Part shown: piece by piece, positions 7,925 through 16,657 of the stretch
How the letters are laid out: every line of letters begins with the position of its first letter
Position numbering within the stretch: the first letter of the stretch is position 1
Origin: VXNE01 sp965208745
GTDB taxonomy: Bacteria > Pseudomonadota > Gammaproteobacteria > Pseudomonadales > Azotimanducaceae
Direction: 5' to 3'
Length of the DNA: 64,000 bases
NCBI GenBank assembly: GCA_965208745.1
Contig: CBDBPN010000003.1
Coordinates: 1,516,120 to 1,580,119 of the forward strand
The notes under the pieces: generated by a model
Databases searched by the model: none
Seen by the model: only the letters and a program-made list of their open reading frames with translations
What the model was told of the DNA's origin: nothing
Translations under genes and position numbers: made by a program

Positions 7925-9082
7925 CTACAGCGCATCGTACAGGGCGACGGCAAGCGGATCGGAACGAAACTCACCGGTCCACTCGTTCAGCATCCTGTTC
8001 ATCACGTAGCCGTAACTTACCCGGGCGTCCGGATCCATGACACAGAAAGAGCCCCCGTAGCCGCCCCAGAAGGAGGCCTGCGGACTTGGACCCATGTTCG
8101 GCATCCAGATGCTGTCGCAGCGGAGCGCAAAGCCGAGACTGTAGCGAACCCGCATCTCTGGCGTCACGAGGTCGAAATCCTCGATCTGCTCTTCGATCGC
8201 AAGCTCCACGGTGTCGGGGGACATGATTCGCACCCCGTCCACCGCGCCGCCGCAGGCCATCGCGGACGCAATCCGGGCCACGGAGCGGGCATTCCCATGG
8301 CCGTTCACGGCCGGAATCTCCGCAGCCCGCCAAGCCCTTGTGCCGACAGCCGCAGTCATTGCGTCGGACGGGGGATTGCCGCTGACCTTCGCGGCGACCG
8401 ATCCGGGTTCCGGGTCCTCCCCCCAACCGGTTTCGGGCGGTGGTATCAGTTCGCCTGCCCTGGCGTCCAGGCTTGCGTCCATGCCGATGTGAAAGTCCGC
8501 GCCGAGCGGTTCCGCCACTTCCTGCCTGAAGAAGGTACCGAGGGTCCTGCCACTCACCCGCCGCACGAGTTCGCCGAGCAGGTAGCCATGGGTGATGGCC
8601 TGGTATCCGCAGTGGGCGCCCGGTTCCCACCAGGGCGCCTGGGCGGCGAGCAGGCGCGTGCACTCGTCCCAGTCATAGAGCGTTTCCACGGAGACCGGCT
8701 CCTCGAAGCCCGCGAGGCCCGACATGTGGCTGAACAGGTAGCGCACGGGCAGCGTCTCCTTGCCCGCCTGGGCGAACTCCGGCCAGTACCTCGCCACCGG
8801 GGCATCCAGGTCGATTGCGCCCCTGTCGACCAAGATCAGGGCCGCGATGGCCGTCATCGCCTTGGTCGTCGAGTAGACGTTGGCGATCGTGTCCCGTTCC
8901 CAGGGCCGGGTCCGCGCCGCATCGGCGTGTCCCGCCCAGAGGTCCACGACGAATTCCCCGTCCACCGTTGCCGCGAAAGACGCACCGACTTCCCTGCCCT
9001 CCCGGAAGTTGTCGGCGAACGCATCCCTGACGGCGGCAAAACGCGCGTCGCAGTGGCCTTGCACCTCTACGGATCCGTCCAT
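7925..9082 (-). CDS. Serine hydrolase of the beta-lactamase / class C esterase family
   Basis: The product is 385 residues, full length for family VIII esterases and related penicillin-binding-protein-like hydrolases. The nucleophile motif STTK (S-x-x-K) lies at residues 71-74 in NVYSTTKAMTA, and the tyrosine motif is in CGYQAITHGYLLGEL near 158-160. A late WGGYGGS segment is in the place of the third KTG-like box. No signal peptide is visible, so it is probably cytoplasmic. It lies 45 bases downstream of the TonB receptor and is probably the last gene of that operon, where it could cleave an ester or amide in the imported compound. A shard of the same coding sequence recurs at 24718-24815. 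Confidence 0.85.
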   Translation of the reverse strand: MDGSVEVQGHCDARFAAVRDAFADNFREGREVGASFAATVDGEFVVDLWAGHADAARTRPWERDTIANVYSTTKAMTAIAALILVDRGAIDLDAPVARYWPEFAQAGKETLPVRYLFSHMSGLAGFEEPVSVETLYDWDECTRLLAAQAPWWEPGAHCGYQAITHGYLLGELVRRVSGRTLGTFFRQEVAEPLGADFHIGMDASLDARAGELIPPPETGWGEDPEPGSVAAKVSGNPPSDAMTAAVGTRAWRAAEIPAVNGHGNARSVARIASAMACGGAVDGVRIMSPDTVELAIEEQIEDFDLVTPEMRVRYSLGFALRCDSIWMPNMGPSPQASFWGGYGGSFCVMDPDARVSYGYVMNRMLNEWTGEFRSDPLAVALYDAL

Positions 9083-9127
9083 GCGCTTCGGCTCGTGCGG
9101 GCCCCGCCTGTACGGCCCAGGTCGCTC

Positions 9128-11929
9128 CTAGAACACGTAGCCCATCGTCACCCCGACGCTCCGCGGATGCGTTATGTACATCGCGTCCGTTCCGAACGCT
9201 TCGGGGCCGGGGAAGACAGCGCGCACGTAGTTGATATCGTCCGAGATGTTCTCGACAAAAGCGCTCACGCTGAAGCCGCTGGCCCGATTCTCGTAACGGA
9301 GCCGCGCCGAGTAACTCCAGAAGTCCCCTCCGAAGTGACCCGACCGTCCCGTGCTGTCGACCGGACGCGGGCCATGATAGAACGCCTCGAGTTGCGGCAC
9401 GAGGACGCCCGAAGCACCCAAGGCAAGCTCGTACCGGATCGATCCGCTGAAGTCGCCTTCGTCCGAATGCGCCAGCCGATTGCCCGTGTTGTCCTCCAGC
9501 GCCCCCGGTATGTACTCCTCAATTTCGTTGTCGGAGTAGCCGTAGCTCAACCTGACCTCCAGGTTCTCCGTCGGGCGCGCCACCGCCTCGATTTCGATGC
9601 CCTGGAAGACCATTTCCGGAATGTTCGATCCCTGGAACGTGTACTCGAGGGCGCCAAGGACCTGCCCGCCCTCGATCGGCAGAAAGTCGAAGAACTGGAA
9701 GTCCGTGTAGTCGAAATAGTAGATGGATGCGTTCAGCCGCAAGCGTCCGTCGAACAACGAACTCTTGATGCCGGTCTCGTAGGCAAGGACCAACTCCGGG
9801 TCCAGTTCCTTGTACGGCCCGAACATCGCGAACACGGCGCCTCTGTAACCCTGGCTGACACTCCCATACCACAGCACGCCGTCCCGAAGCACGTACTCCG
9901 CGGCAAGGCGCCAGGTCACTTCACTCGAAGAGAGATCGCGGTCTGTCAGTTCCCCGAACCCGAAGTCATCGTGGAGCGACAAATCGCCTCCCGACAACTC
10001 CGACGTCTTCGGGAAAAACGTAAAGGCGGCATACTCTCTCTGGGCTTCGACTTCATCGCTGGTGTATCGTATCGCGTGCGTGGTACTCAGCCTGTCCGTC
10101 CAGGCGTAGGTCGTGTGCGCAAAGACCGCCCAGCTCGAGAGTTCCTGCTCCGCCAGGTACCGCTCGCCCCAACCGAAGTCTCCCGGCGGGAAACCGATCG
10201 GATCGAACATCCGATAGAAATCGGTGTACTCGAAGGCTGCGCCCCAGTCAGCCGACTGATCGAGAAAATAGGCGCCGGCGATCCATTCGAACGGTGACTC
10301 GTCGGTGGACGTCAACCGGAACTCCTGGGTGAACGTCCGGTGATCCCCGGTCTCGTACCCATGCCACATCGCCGCCGCCGTCCCGTCCCAGTCCGAGATA
10401 TCCGCGACTTCCAGATCCGTGTATCCGGTCACGGATGTGAGCGCCACGTTACCCAGATCCCATGTTATCGACAACGTGTATACGTTCGTATCGATCTCCG
10501 CCTGCTGCTCGTCGTTCGTGAAACTCAGATTGACCTTGCGGTGATCGCTCCCCGGACCCGGATTGTGCAAGAGCGAGGAGTCTATTCCTGCCCATGGCGC
10601 AAAGGCTCCGTAGTAGTGCGGATCGGGCGCTCTGTTGACAAGCTGTGCCGGCGACGATTCGTCTCGTCCAAGTTGGGCCTTGAAGCGAACGCTGACCTCG
10701 TCGCTTGGATCCAGATCGAAGACCGCCCGGATGGCGCGCGTGTCCACCCAGGGGCCCTCTTCACCGGTGTGGATGTTCTCCTGGAACCCGTCGTCCTCCT
10801 CCATGACGCCCGCGACGCGCAGGCCGAAGCTGTCGGAGAGGGGTCCTCCGATGGCCACCCCGGCCCTGCGCCGGTTGAACTTGCCGAGGGTGACACGCGC
10901 ATAGCCATCCAGCTCGTCGCCCGGCCCGGCGCTGATGAACTGCAGCGCGCCCGCGGTCGAGTTCCGGCCGAACAGCGTGCCCTGGGGTCCCCGGAGCACC
11001 TCCACGCGCTCGAGGTCGAACATGGCGAAGGAGTTGAACCAATAGCTGTCCAGGATCGCTTCGTCGGCGTAGACCGCCGCGGTCTGGCCATCCATGAACG
11101 AGTAGTTTGCACTCGTAATGCCGCGGATCGTGATGACCTGGGCGCCCTGCTCGCCGTAACCCGATACGACGTTGAGATTTGGCGCGACGTCGCCGAGTTG
11201 CTTCGACCCCTCGAGCCCGTAGTCCCACAGGTCCTCGCCGCCGAGCACGGTCATCGAGATCGGCACGTCCTGCGCGCTCCGGGAGCGCCGCTCGGCGGTC
11301 ACGAGGATTTCCTCGATGGGTCCGGCATCCGCCCCGTTTGACGCGTCGTCCTCCGCCACAACGGCGCCATTGCTCAGCACGATCGCTGCCAGTGCCGCAC
11401 CGATCCTGGCGAGGACCGAACTCCGCGCACCGTCTGTCCTCCCATCTCGCGTTCTCACAACGCTCCCCTCCTCAACCCTGGTCAGCGCTCTCTCCCCCTC
11501 GACACTCGGTTGTTCGGCCGGAGCCGGCTCAGGGTGCACGCCGATGACGCCGCCTTCGATGGTGCCGACGATGCCGGTCCCGGCCAGTAGCCGGCGCAGG
11601 CCCTCCACCACTGTGAATTCGCCTGCCAGCGCATTCGTCTCGACGGATGTCACCAACTCGTAGGAAACCAGGAGCGGTGTCGACGTCTGCTGCGCGAAGC
11701 GCATCAACGCATCCGTGGCGGCCATCTTCGGTATGTCGAACAACACCGTCCCGCCCTCCCCGTCGGGCGCCGCGTCCTCGGCCGCATCCGCTCCAACCGC
11801 GGTCTGGGCCCAGAGCACGAGCGACAGGCAGGCGATGAGAATCCGGCCTCTCGTCCCCAAACCCGCAGACGGCAACACGCTCGTACCGAAGTAGCCCGCG
11901 CCGTCACGCGGCCCTATAGACAAGGGCAA
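9128..11929 (-). CDS. TonB-dependent receptor with N-terminal STN signalling domain
   Basis: The product is a 933-residue outer-membrane transporter. Order: signal peptide near residues 28-47, STN (secretin/TonB short N-terminal) domain about 60-130, a linker, plug from about 195 (PIEEILVTAERRS TonB-box-like start; VEVLRGPQGTLFGRNSTAG) and a beta-barrel ending in VTMGYVF with terminal Phe. STN domains contact FecR-type anti-sigma factors, and a FecR and FecI pair lies directly upstream, so it is probably a trans-envelope-signalling transporter. Unusually, a second signal-peptide-like hydrophobic stretch (VLARIGAALAAIVLSNGAVV, about 162-181) lies between the STN domain and the plug. This suggests an STN module joined to a formerly complete receptor. 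The substrate is unknown. Confidence 0.9.
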   Translation of the reverse strand: MPLSIGPRDGAGYFGTSVLPSAGLGTRGRILIACLSLVLWAQTAVGADAAEDAAPDGEGGTVLFDIPKMAATDALMRFAQQTSTPLLVSYELVTSVETNALAGEFTVVEGLRRLLAGTGIVGTIEGGVIGVHPEPAPAEQPSVEGERALTRVEEGSVVRTRDGRTDGARSSVLARIGAALAAIVLSNGAVVAEDDASNGADAGPIEEILVTAERRSRSAQDVPISMTVLGGEDLWDYGLEGSKQLGDVAPNLNVVSGYGEQGAQVITIRGITSANYSFMDGQTAAVYADEAILDSYWFNSFAMFDLERVEVLRGPQGTLFGRNSTAGALQFISAGPGDELDGYARVTLGKFNRRRAGVAIGGPLSDSFGLRVAGVMEEDDGFQENIHTGEEGPWVDTRAIRAVFDLDPSDEVSVRFKAQLGRDESSPAQLVNRAPDPHYYGAFAPWAGIDSSLLHNPGPGSDHRKVNLSFTNDEQQAEIDTNVYTLSITWDLGNVALTSVTGYTDLEVADISDWDGTAAAMWHGYETGDHRTFTQEFRLTSTDESPFEWIAGAYFLDQSADWGAAFEYTDFYRMFDPIGFPPGDFGWGERYLAEQELSSWAVFAHTTYAWTDRLSTTHAIRYTSDEVEAQREYAAFTFFPKTSELSGGDLSLHDDFGFGELTDRDLSSSEVTWRLAAEYVLRDGVLWYGSVSQGYRGAVFAMFGPYKELDPELVLAYETGIKSSLFDGRLRLNASIYYFDYTDFQFFDFLPIEGGQVLGALEYTFQGSNIPEMVFQGIEIEAVARPTENLEVRLSYGYSDNEIEEYIPGALEDNTGNRLAHSDEGDFSGSIRYELALGASGVLVPQLEAFYHGPRPVDSTGRSGHFGGDFWSYSARLRYENRASGFSVSAFVENISDDINYVRAVFPGPEAFGTDAMYITHPRSVGVTMGYVF

Positions 11930-12001
11930 TCGAGGGCGCCGTTTCCACTACTCGAGAAACCCGGCCGGTTCCCGTTCGACGGCTCGACCGTCATCCCACC
12001 A

Positions 12002-13027
12002 TCATCCCAAGGGCGGCCCGCGATAGAGATGGATGCTCCCGTCGGCGTCGGTTCGCGAGGCGATGCCGACGTTGTCCTCGAGCGCCTGGATGAACCGCGC
12101 GGTGTCGCCCACCGGGAACCAGCCGAGCACCTTCAGGCCACGGATGTCGTCGGCGAGGACGATCCGCGTGGCGCTGTAGCGTGCGAACTCGCGAACCACC
12201 GAGGCCAGAGTTTCGCCGGCGAAAGACAACCCCCCGGTCTGCCAGGAGAGACGCCGGTCGATCTCGGCCTTCGCAAGCGGCTCCACGAGGATGCCGTCTC
12301 GGCGGAACACGGCGTTACGCCCGGCGTGGACGATCGCGTCGATCCGCGCCACCGGGCCGGCCTGCGGGTCCAGAGGCGTGTCGAGCACCGCCACCCTGAC
12401 CCGGCCTTCGGTCACGGTGACCTCGGTCGGCTCGCCGACGAGCACGCGAAAGGCGGTGCCAACGGCCTCGATCATCTGATCGGCGGTGTACACGCGGAAC
12501 GGCCGGGACCCGTCGTCGGCGACGACGAAGTGCGCCTCGCCTTTCTCGAGCCTCACCGCCCGCTCGGCACCGGAAAAGGCGGCGACGATGCCGGTAGCCG
12601 TATTGAGCTGCACGGTCGAGCCGTCCGGGAGTTCGACCTGTTCGCTCTGGCCGATGCCCGTTTCAACCGCAAGGGACTCGAAGGTCGTCGATGCGTTCCG
12701 CTCCACGAGAAGACCCACGGCGAGCGCGATCGCGCAAGTCGCCGCGAAACCGCACCAGGCGCGTACCGGATGGAGCCGCGCCCAGGCGGCGACCACGCCG
12801 CCCAGCGCAATGGGCTCGGCATCGCGGGACCGCTCCGCGCCGCGGCCTGCGCGCTGCCAGACCCGGGCATGCGCGGCGAACTCGCGCCGGTGCTCGTCGC
12901 TGGCGTGCAGCCAGTGTTCCAAGTCGTAGGCGTCGTCGCCCGAGAGCGGGCCGGCGTTGAGCTTCACCACCCACGTTGCGGCCTCGTCCTTGATCCGGGC
13001 TCCTTGCCGGTTGTCTGGCTCGTTCAT
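12002..13027 (-). CDS. fecR: FecR-family anti-sigma / signal transducer
   Basis: The product is 341 residues. A cytoplasmic N-terminal DUF4880-type helix region (about 12-55, with WVVKLNAG and EHRREFAAHARVW) is followed by one transmembrane segment at about 88-110 and a periplasmic FecR domain at about 115-215 (VELPDGSTVQLNT, then GEAHFVV). A DUF4974-like C-terminal domain follows. The start overlaps the sigma gene by four bases (ATGA), and the STN-bearing receptor lies 72 bases downstream. This is the standard layout for ligand-triggered cell-surface signalling, in which the receptor's STN domain tells FecR to release or activate the sigma factor. Confidence 0.9.
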   Translation of the reverse strand: MNEPDNRQGARIKDEAATWVVKLNAGPLSGDDAYDLEHWLHASDEHRREFAAHARVWQRAGRGAERSRDAEPIALGGVVAAWARLHPVRAWCGFAATCAIALAVGLLVERNASTTFESLAVETGIGQSEQVELPDGSTVQLNTATGIVAAFSGAERAVRLEKGEAHFVVADDGSRPFRVYTADQMIEAVGTAFRVLVGEPTEVTVTEGRVRVAVLDTPLDPQAGPVARIDAIVHAGRNAVFRRDGILVEPLAKAEIDRRLSWQTGGLSFAGETLASVVREFARYSATRIVLADDIRGLKVLGWFPVGDTARFIQALEDNVGIASRTDADGSIHLYRGPPLG

Positions 13028-13620
13028 CTGCGTCCGCCGCGGTCACGGCGCAAGCGGTGTTCCTCGAGGCGCGAGAGGCTCCCGCCCGTCGCCTCGAAGC
13101 CGCGGTCCATCAGGTAGCCGGTGCACCGGCGCAGCGCCTTCGCCAGGTGCTTTTCCACCGTGCTGGGGGAAATGCCCAGCCGTTTCGCAATCTCCCGGTA
13201 GGTCAGCCCATCGAAACGCTGCATCACGAACACGCGTCGGCATTGCGGCGGCAGCGTCCGAAGCGCGTCGCCCAGCGCATCCAGCTTGTCGCGGTTGTAC
13301 TGTTGCTCCCAAAGGTTGTCCGGCACCACCAGCCAGTCGCCGGGCATCGAGTCGTCGACGATCCCCACGTTCTCCATGAATACGGTCTGCTGGCGCTTCT
13401 TCTTGTTGAGCGCGATGTTCCTCGCCACACGGAACAGGTAGGCCCGCGGCGACGCGATGGCCACACCCTTCTCCTGTTCCGCGGTCAGCGCGTCCACGTA
13501 CGCCTGCTGCAGCGTGTCTTCGACTTCCTCCCGCTCGACGAAGAACGTGGCGATGTAGCGGGTCAGTGCCGCCCTGCTCGCCAAGTAGGCGTTCGTCAGC
13601 GATTTCCGATTGCCGTTCGT
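13024..13620 (-). CDS. fecI: FecI-like ECF sigma factor
   Basis: The product is about 198 residues from a GTG at 13620. Region 2 lies near the start (ALTRYIATFFVEREEVED, then PRAYLFRVARNIAL) and region 4 near the end (LPPQCRRVFVMQRFDGLTY and an HTH REIAKRLGISPSTVEKHL). The frame stays open upstream to an ATG at 13770, but those residues are the relic of a duplicated MFS transporter start (see 13712-13890), not sigma sequence, so the short form is preferred. The gene overlaps fecR by four bases. It probably directs transcription of the receptor operon when the ligand is present. Confidence 0.88.
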   Translation of the reverse strand, partial: TNGNRKSLTNAYLASRAALTRYIATFFVEREEVEDTLQQAYVDALTAEQEKGVAIASPRAYLFRVARNIALNKKKRQQTVFMENVGIVDDSMPGDWLVVPDNLWEQQYNRDKLDALGDALRTLPPQCRRVFVMQRFDGLTYREIAKRLGISPSTVEKHLAKALRRCTGYLMDRGFEATGGSLSRLEEHRLRRDRGGRR

Positions 13621-13711
13621 CACATCTCGGCGCGCATGAAGCGATATCCCGAGCACCCATAGAGTACGACAATCGTCGTCGACTTTACCCCCGTTCCGCT
13701 CGGCTCGCTCG

Positions 13712-13890
13712 AGACAGGGAAAGTCGCTCACACGCATGAAGCCAAGGCTCGGAGGGTCCCACCAGTACATCTTCTTTTCTGTCCCGGGGAAACGAATCCC
13801 AGCGTGACCCTGGAGAGCCCACTCCCGATTTCGCCGGCGAAAGCATCCAGGTTCTCGCGGGACTTTGCCAGGAACTCCTGGATCAGGGGC
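13712..13890 (-). repeat. Shard of the MFS transporter 5' end (copy of 16329-16528)
   Basis: This segment repeats, with substitutions and small indels, the start region of the MFS transporter gene at 14993-16390. Shared stretches include CCACCAGTACATCTTCTTTT and ATCCAGGTTCTCGCGGGA. It encodes MYWWDPPSLGFMRVSDF against MYWWGVPSLGLMGVSDF in the transporter. Only the first 20 or so codons and about 115 bases of upstream DNA remain. It lies just upstream of fecI, in the same orientation as the intact gene. Confidence 0.85.
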
Positions 13891-13984
13891 GATACTTTAA
13901 GGTGTCAGGCAGAGCGATGCATGAAACAATGGCCGCGTCTCGACGCACTACGGAGGCGGCGAGCACGACCGTCGGGGAATGGGA

Positions 13985-14977
13985 ATGACGAACGGGATCA
14001 CCCGGCGGAGCCTGATGGGTGCGCTCGCGGCGGCGGGCGTTCCGGCCTTGGCGATGGACGTCGAAGACTACCTGCGCCTGGGACTCGAGCAGTCCTTCCT
14101 CGACCGCGGCCTGGACGCCGAGGTGAACGGCCGCTCCAACATGGAAGCGCTCGAAGCCCTCAACGTGCCGGGGGACCGGCAGTACCACCCTTGTCCCGAG
14201 GCGCATCCGGGACCGGACGTTCCGCGCGGCGTGGTGCGCGAGTTCCTCGGCTGGGACGGGACCCGGATCTACGAGGGGACCGTCCGGGACGTCTGGATCT
14301 ACGCGCCTGAGCAGCTCGAGCCCTCGACGCCGCCCGCCCTCATGGTGTTCCTGGACGGCGACCTGTACCTCGATCCGAAGGGCCCGGTGCGGACCACGGC
14401 GGTGCTCGACTCCCTCATCGATGCGGGGGAACTGCCGCCGACGGTCGCGGTGTTCGTCATGCCCGGCCGGCGCCCGGGCATGACCGAGGACGAAGCCAGC
14501 ATCAATCGAAGCCTCGAGTACGATCCCGTCACGCCCGCGCACGTCCGGTTCCTCGTCGACGAACTGTTGCCCTTCGCGGAGTCCGAGGTGGGCCTCAAGT
14601 TCGCGGAGGATCCGGCAATGCGCCTGATCTGCGGCATCTCGAGCGGTGGCATCTGCGCGTTCAACGCCGCCTGGCACGATCCTTCGGCGTTCGGCCGGGT
14701 GCTCTCCCACGTGGGATCCTTCGTGAACATCCGCGGCGGGCACCACTATCCGTACCTCATCCGGTCGACGCCCCGGAAGCCCCTCCGGGTGTTCCTGCAG
14801 AGCGGCAGGCGCGACCTCGACATCATCTTCGGCAACTGGCCCCTCGCGAACCGGCTGATGGCCTCGGCGCTCGAATACGCCGGATACGACTACCGCCACG
14901 TCCTCGGCGAGGGCGGTCACAGCCTCTACCACGGCGGCGCCATTTTCGCCGACTCGCTGCGGTGGCTGATGCGCTGA
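13985..14977 (+). CDS. Exported esterase, enterochelin-esterase-like alpha/beta hydrolase
   Basis: The product is 330 residues (an ATG two codons earlier is also possible). The N-terminus TRRSLMGALAAAGVPALA looks like a short twin-arginine signal. The core has the esterase-D/Fes-type layout: a strand with VFLDGDLYL, PGRRPGMTEDEA after the VFVMP strand, the nucleophile in CGISSGGICAFNAAW (G-x-S-x-G), an Asp in SGRRDLD and a terminal His in GEGGHSLYHGG. Such enzymes hydrolyse ferric-siderophore or other carboxylic esters. It is transcribed away from the fecI operon and convergent with the MFS gene, with a 15-base gap. The substrate is unknown; a role beside the receptors is plausible. Confidence 0.8.
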   Translation: MTNGITRRSLMGALAAAGVPALAMDVEDYLRLGLEQSFLDRGLDAEVNGRSNMEALEALNVPGDRQYHPCPEAHPGPDVPRGVVREFLGWDGTRIYEGTVRDVWIYAPEQLEPSTPPALMVFLDGDLYLDPKGPVRTTAVLDSLIDAGELPPTVAVFVMPGRRPGMTEDEASINRSLEYDPVTPAHVRFLVDELLPFAESEVGLKFAEDPAMRLICGISSGGICAFNAAWHDPSAFGRVLSHVGSFVNIRGGHHYPYLIRSTPRKPLRVFLQSGRRDLDIIFGNWPLANRLMASALEYAGYDYRHVLGEGGHSLYHGGAIFADSLRWLMR

Positions 14978-14992
14978 AGGGCCGGCGGGCAG

Positions 14993-16390
14993 CTACCTCT
15001 CGTACCCCAGCTTCCTCAGATTGGCTCGATGCTGATCTTCCGTCAGCGAGTATCGCGCCAGGAACATTATCGCCATCGGAATCAATACGGCAGTCACACA
15101 GACTTTGATTACCACGAACCTGTAGACCGCCACTTCCTTCAGTTCCGCCGTGTCCGCATCGTCGAACCCCGCCCAGCTGATCATGAACCCGGCGAGCAGA
15201 ACGCCAACGCTCGCAATCAGCTTCGTAACGAAGTTGCGACCGACCAGGACGAGGCCGTCCGATCTCGGCCCGGTCGACGCCTGATGCTCCTCGACCACGT
15301 CGGCGAACATCGAGACGACCAGTATCATGAAGAACGTCCAGATGGCGCCATTGAGCCCACCGTGGAAGGCCCAGATCCACCACAGGGGGCTCAGCACGCC
15401 GCCTCCGGCGTCCGGCATCAGGCCGTAGCCAAAGTAGTGGTCCATCGCCATCAGCCCGATCAGCAGTTGGGAAACGACAAAGCTCAGGGCGCTTCCTATC
15501 AGGACGAGGTTGCGCTTGTTCCTCCCGCTTGCGATACGCCAGGTCACGAAGGCCGCGATGGCGCCTCCGCCGAGCTGCAGCGGGATCGCCCAGAACAGAT
15601 CGCGGGGGTCGAAGCGGAACAGGTGATTGTTCAGGTAGACCTGGTCGCTGGTCTGAATGCCGCTGTTGACGCCAAAGAAGAGAAACGCGATGAGCAACGT
15701 CATCCAGTTCCGATTGGCGAGCAGGGACCTGACCTCCCCGAGCAGCGTCGAAAGAGAAAAGTCCGCGGTCTTTCCGGTCCGGTCCAGCTCAAGCAGGTTC
15801 CTCTCGACCGCGCTCAGTCGTACCGTCCCCAGGTAGAGGGACCAGCCCAGGAGAAAGCAGGTCCAGAGGGCCGCCCACGGATAGAGGTGCGCCTGATCCC
15901 AGTCCGGCATGAGAAGCAGGATCGGTCCCAGGCAGAGAGCACCTCCCGCGATCTCGAAGATTCGGTCCGTGCCAAGTAGCTGATTTCTCTTCGAGTAGTC
16001 CTTGTAAAGCTCCACGCCCAAGGCGAGTCTCGGTACGGCGAAGACCGTATTGGCGACCTGGAACACCGACATCAGGACCGTGAGCTGCACGAACAGTATC
16101 CACTGCTCCTCCCCGGGGTGTACGACAAAGAGGGCAAGGCAGGACAGGACCATCGGGGCGATACCGACGAGCATGAACGGTATTCGCCTGCCGAACTCTC
16201 CCTTGTGCCTGTCGGACCAGTGGGCGATGACCGGATCGGAGACCGCATCGAAGACTACGCATATGAACAGGGCGAGTCCGGCCAGCACCGCTGACAGCCC
16301 AAGGATCTGATTGTAGTAGTAGAGGAGGAACAGGGTAAGGAAATCGCTCACACCCATGAGGCCAAGGCTCGGAACGCCCCACCAGTACAT
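14993..16390 (-). CDS. MFS transporter, GPH (sugar/cation symporter) type
   Basis: The product is about 465 residues with roughly twelve hydrophobic segments. The start MYWWGVPSLGLMGVSDF is followed by a first loop with DAVSDPVIAHWSD and GRRIPFMLVG. The D-x-x-x-D-P and R-R-x-P motifs mark the glycoside-pentoside-hexuronide symporter group. The frame remains open for 86 codons upstream to 16648, but that part is not transporter-like, so the ATG at 16390 is chosen; no strong ribosome-binding site is visible. It follows the aminotransferase gene on the same strand and probably carries its product or substrate across the inner membrane. A shard of its beginning is at 13712-13890. Confidence 0.82.
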   Translation of the reverse strand: MYWWGVPSLGLMGVSDFLTLFLLYYYNQILGLSAVLAGLALFICVVFDAVSDPVIAHWSDRHKGEFGRRIPFMLVGIAPMVLSCLALFVVHPGEEQWILFVQLTVLMSVFQVANTVFAVPRLALGVELYKDYSKRNQLLGTDRIFEIAGGALCLGPILLLMPDWDQAHLYPWAALWTCFLLGWSLYLGTVRLSAVERNLLELDRTGKTADFSLSTLLGEVRSLLANRNWMTLLIAFLFFGVNSGIQTSDQVYLNNHLFRFDPRDLFWAIPLQLGGGAIAAFVTWRIASGRNKRNLVLIGSALSFVVSQLLIGLMAMDHYFGYGLMPDAGGGVLSPLWWIWAFHGGLNGAIWTFFMILVVSMFADVVEEHQASTGPRSDGLVLVGRNFVTKLIASVGVLLAGFMISWAGFDDADTAELKEVAVYRFVVIKVCVTAVLIPMAIMFLARYSLTEDQHRANLRKLGYER

Positions 16391-16657
16391 CTTCTTTTCT
16401 GTCCTGGCGGAGACCAGCCCCAGCGTGAGCGCGGAAAGCCCGCCCCCGATCTCGCCGGTCAAGGTATCCAGGTTCTCGCGGGATTTCCTTGCCAGAAAGT
16501 CTCGAAACACGAGGAGGAACTCCTGAGCCGTCCGGGGTGGGAAGAGCTGCCGGGCCGACCCGCGCCAGTCGTTGCCTAGGTCGCGAGGACGGCGGGCGAC
16601 GGCGAAAGGGCCCTCGGCCCGGGGCCAGACGTGGCGTAACTGTGGCAAGGACGCGTG

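Noticed and set aside
7895..10297. 800-codon plus-strand frame over the serine hydrolase and receptor genes
   Set aside because: Antisense shadow: the minus strand encodes well-supported family motifs across the whole span.
13621..13770. Longer FecI start at 13770
   Set aside because: The extra residues are a copy of the MFS transporter N-terminus (MYWW..PSLG), not sigma-factor sequence.
16391..16648. Upstream extension of the MFS transporter to 16648
   Set aside because: The added 86 residues are hydrophilic, Arg-rich and not transporter-like; the family start fits 16390.
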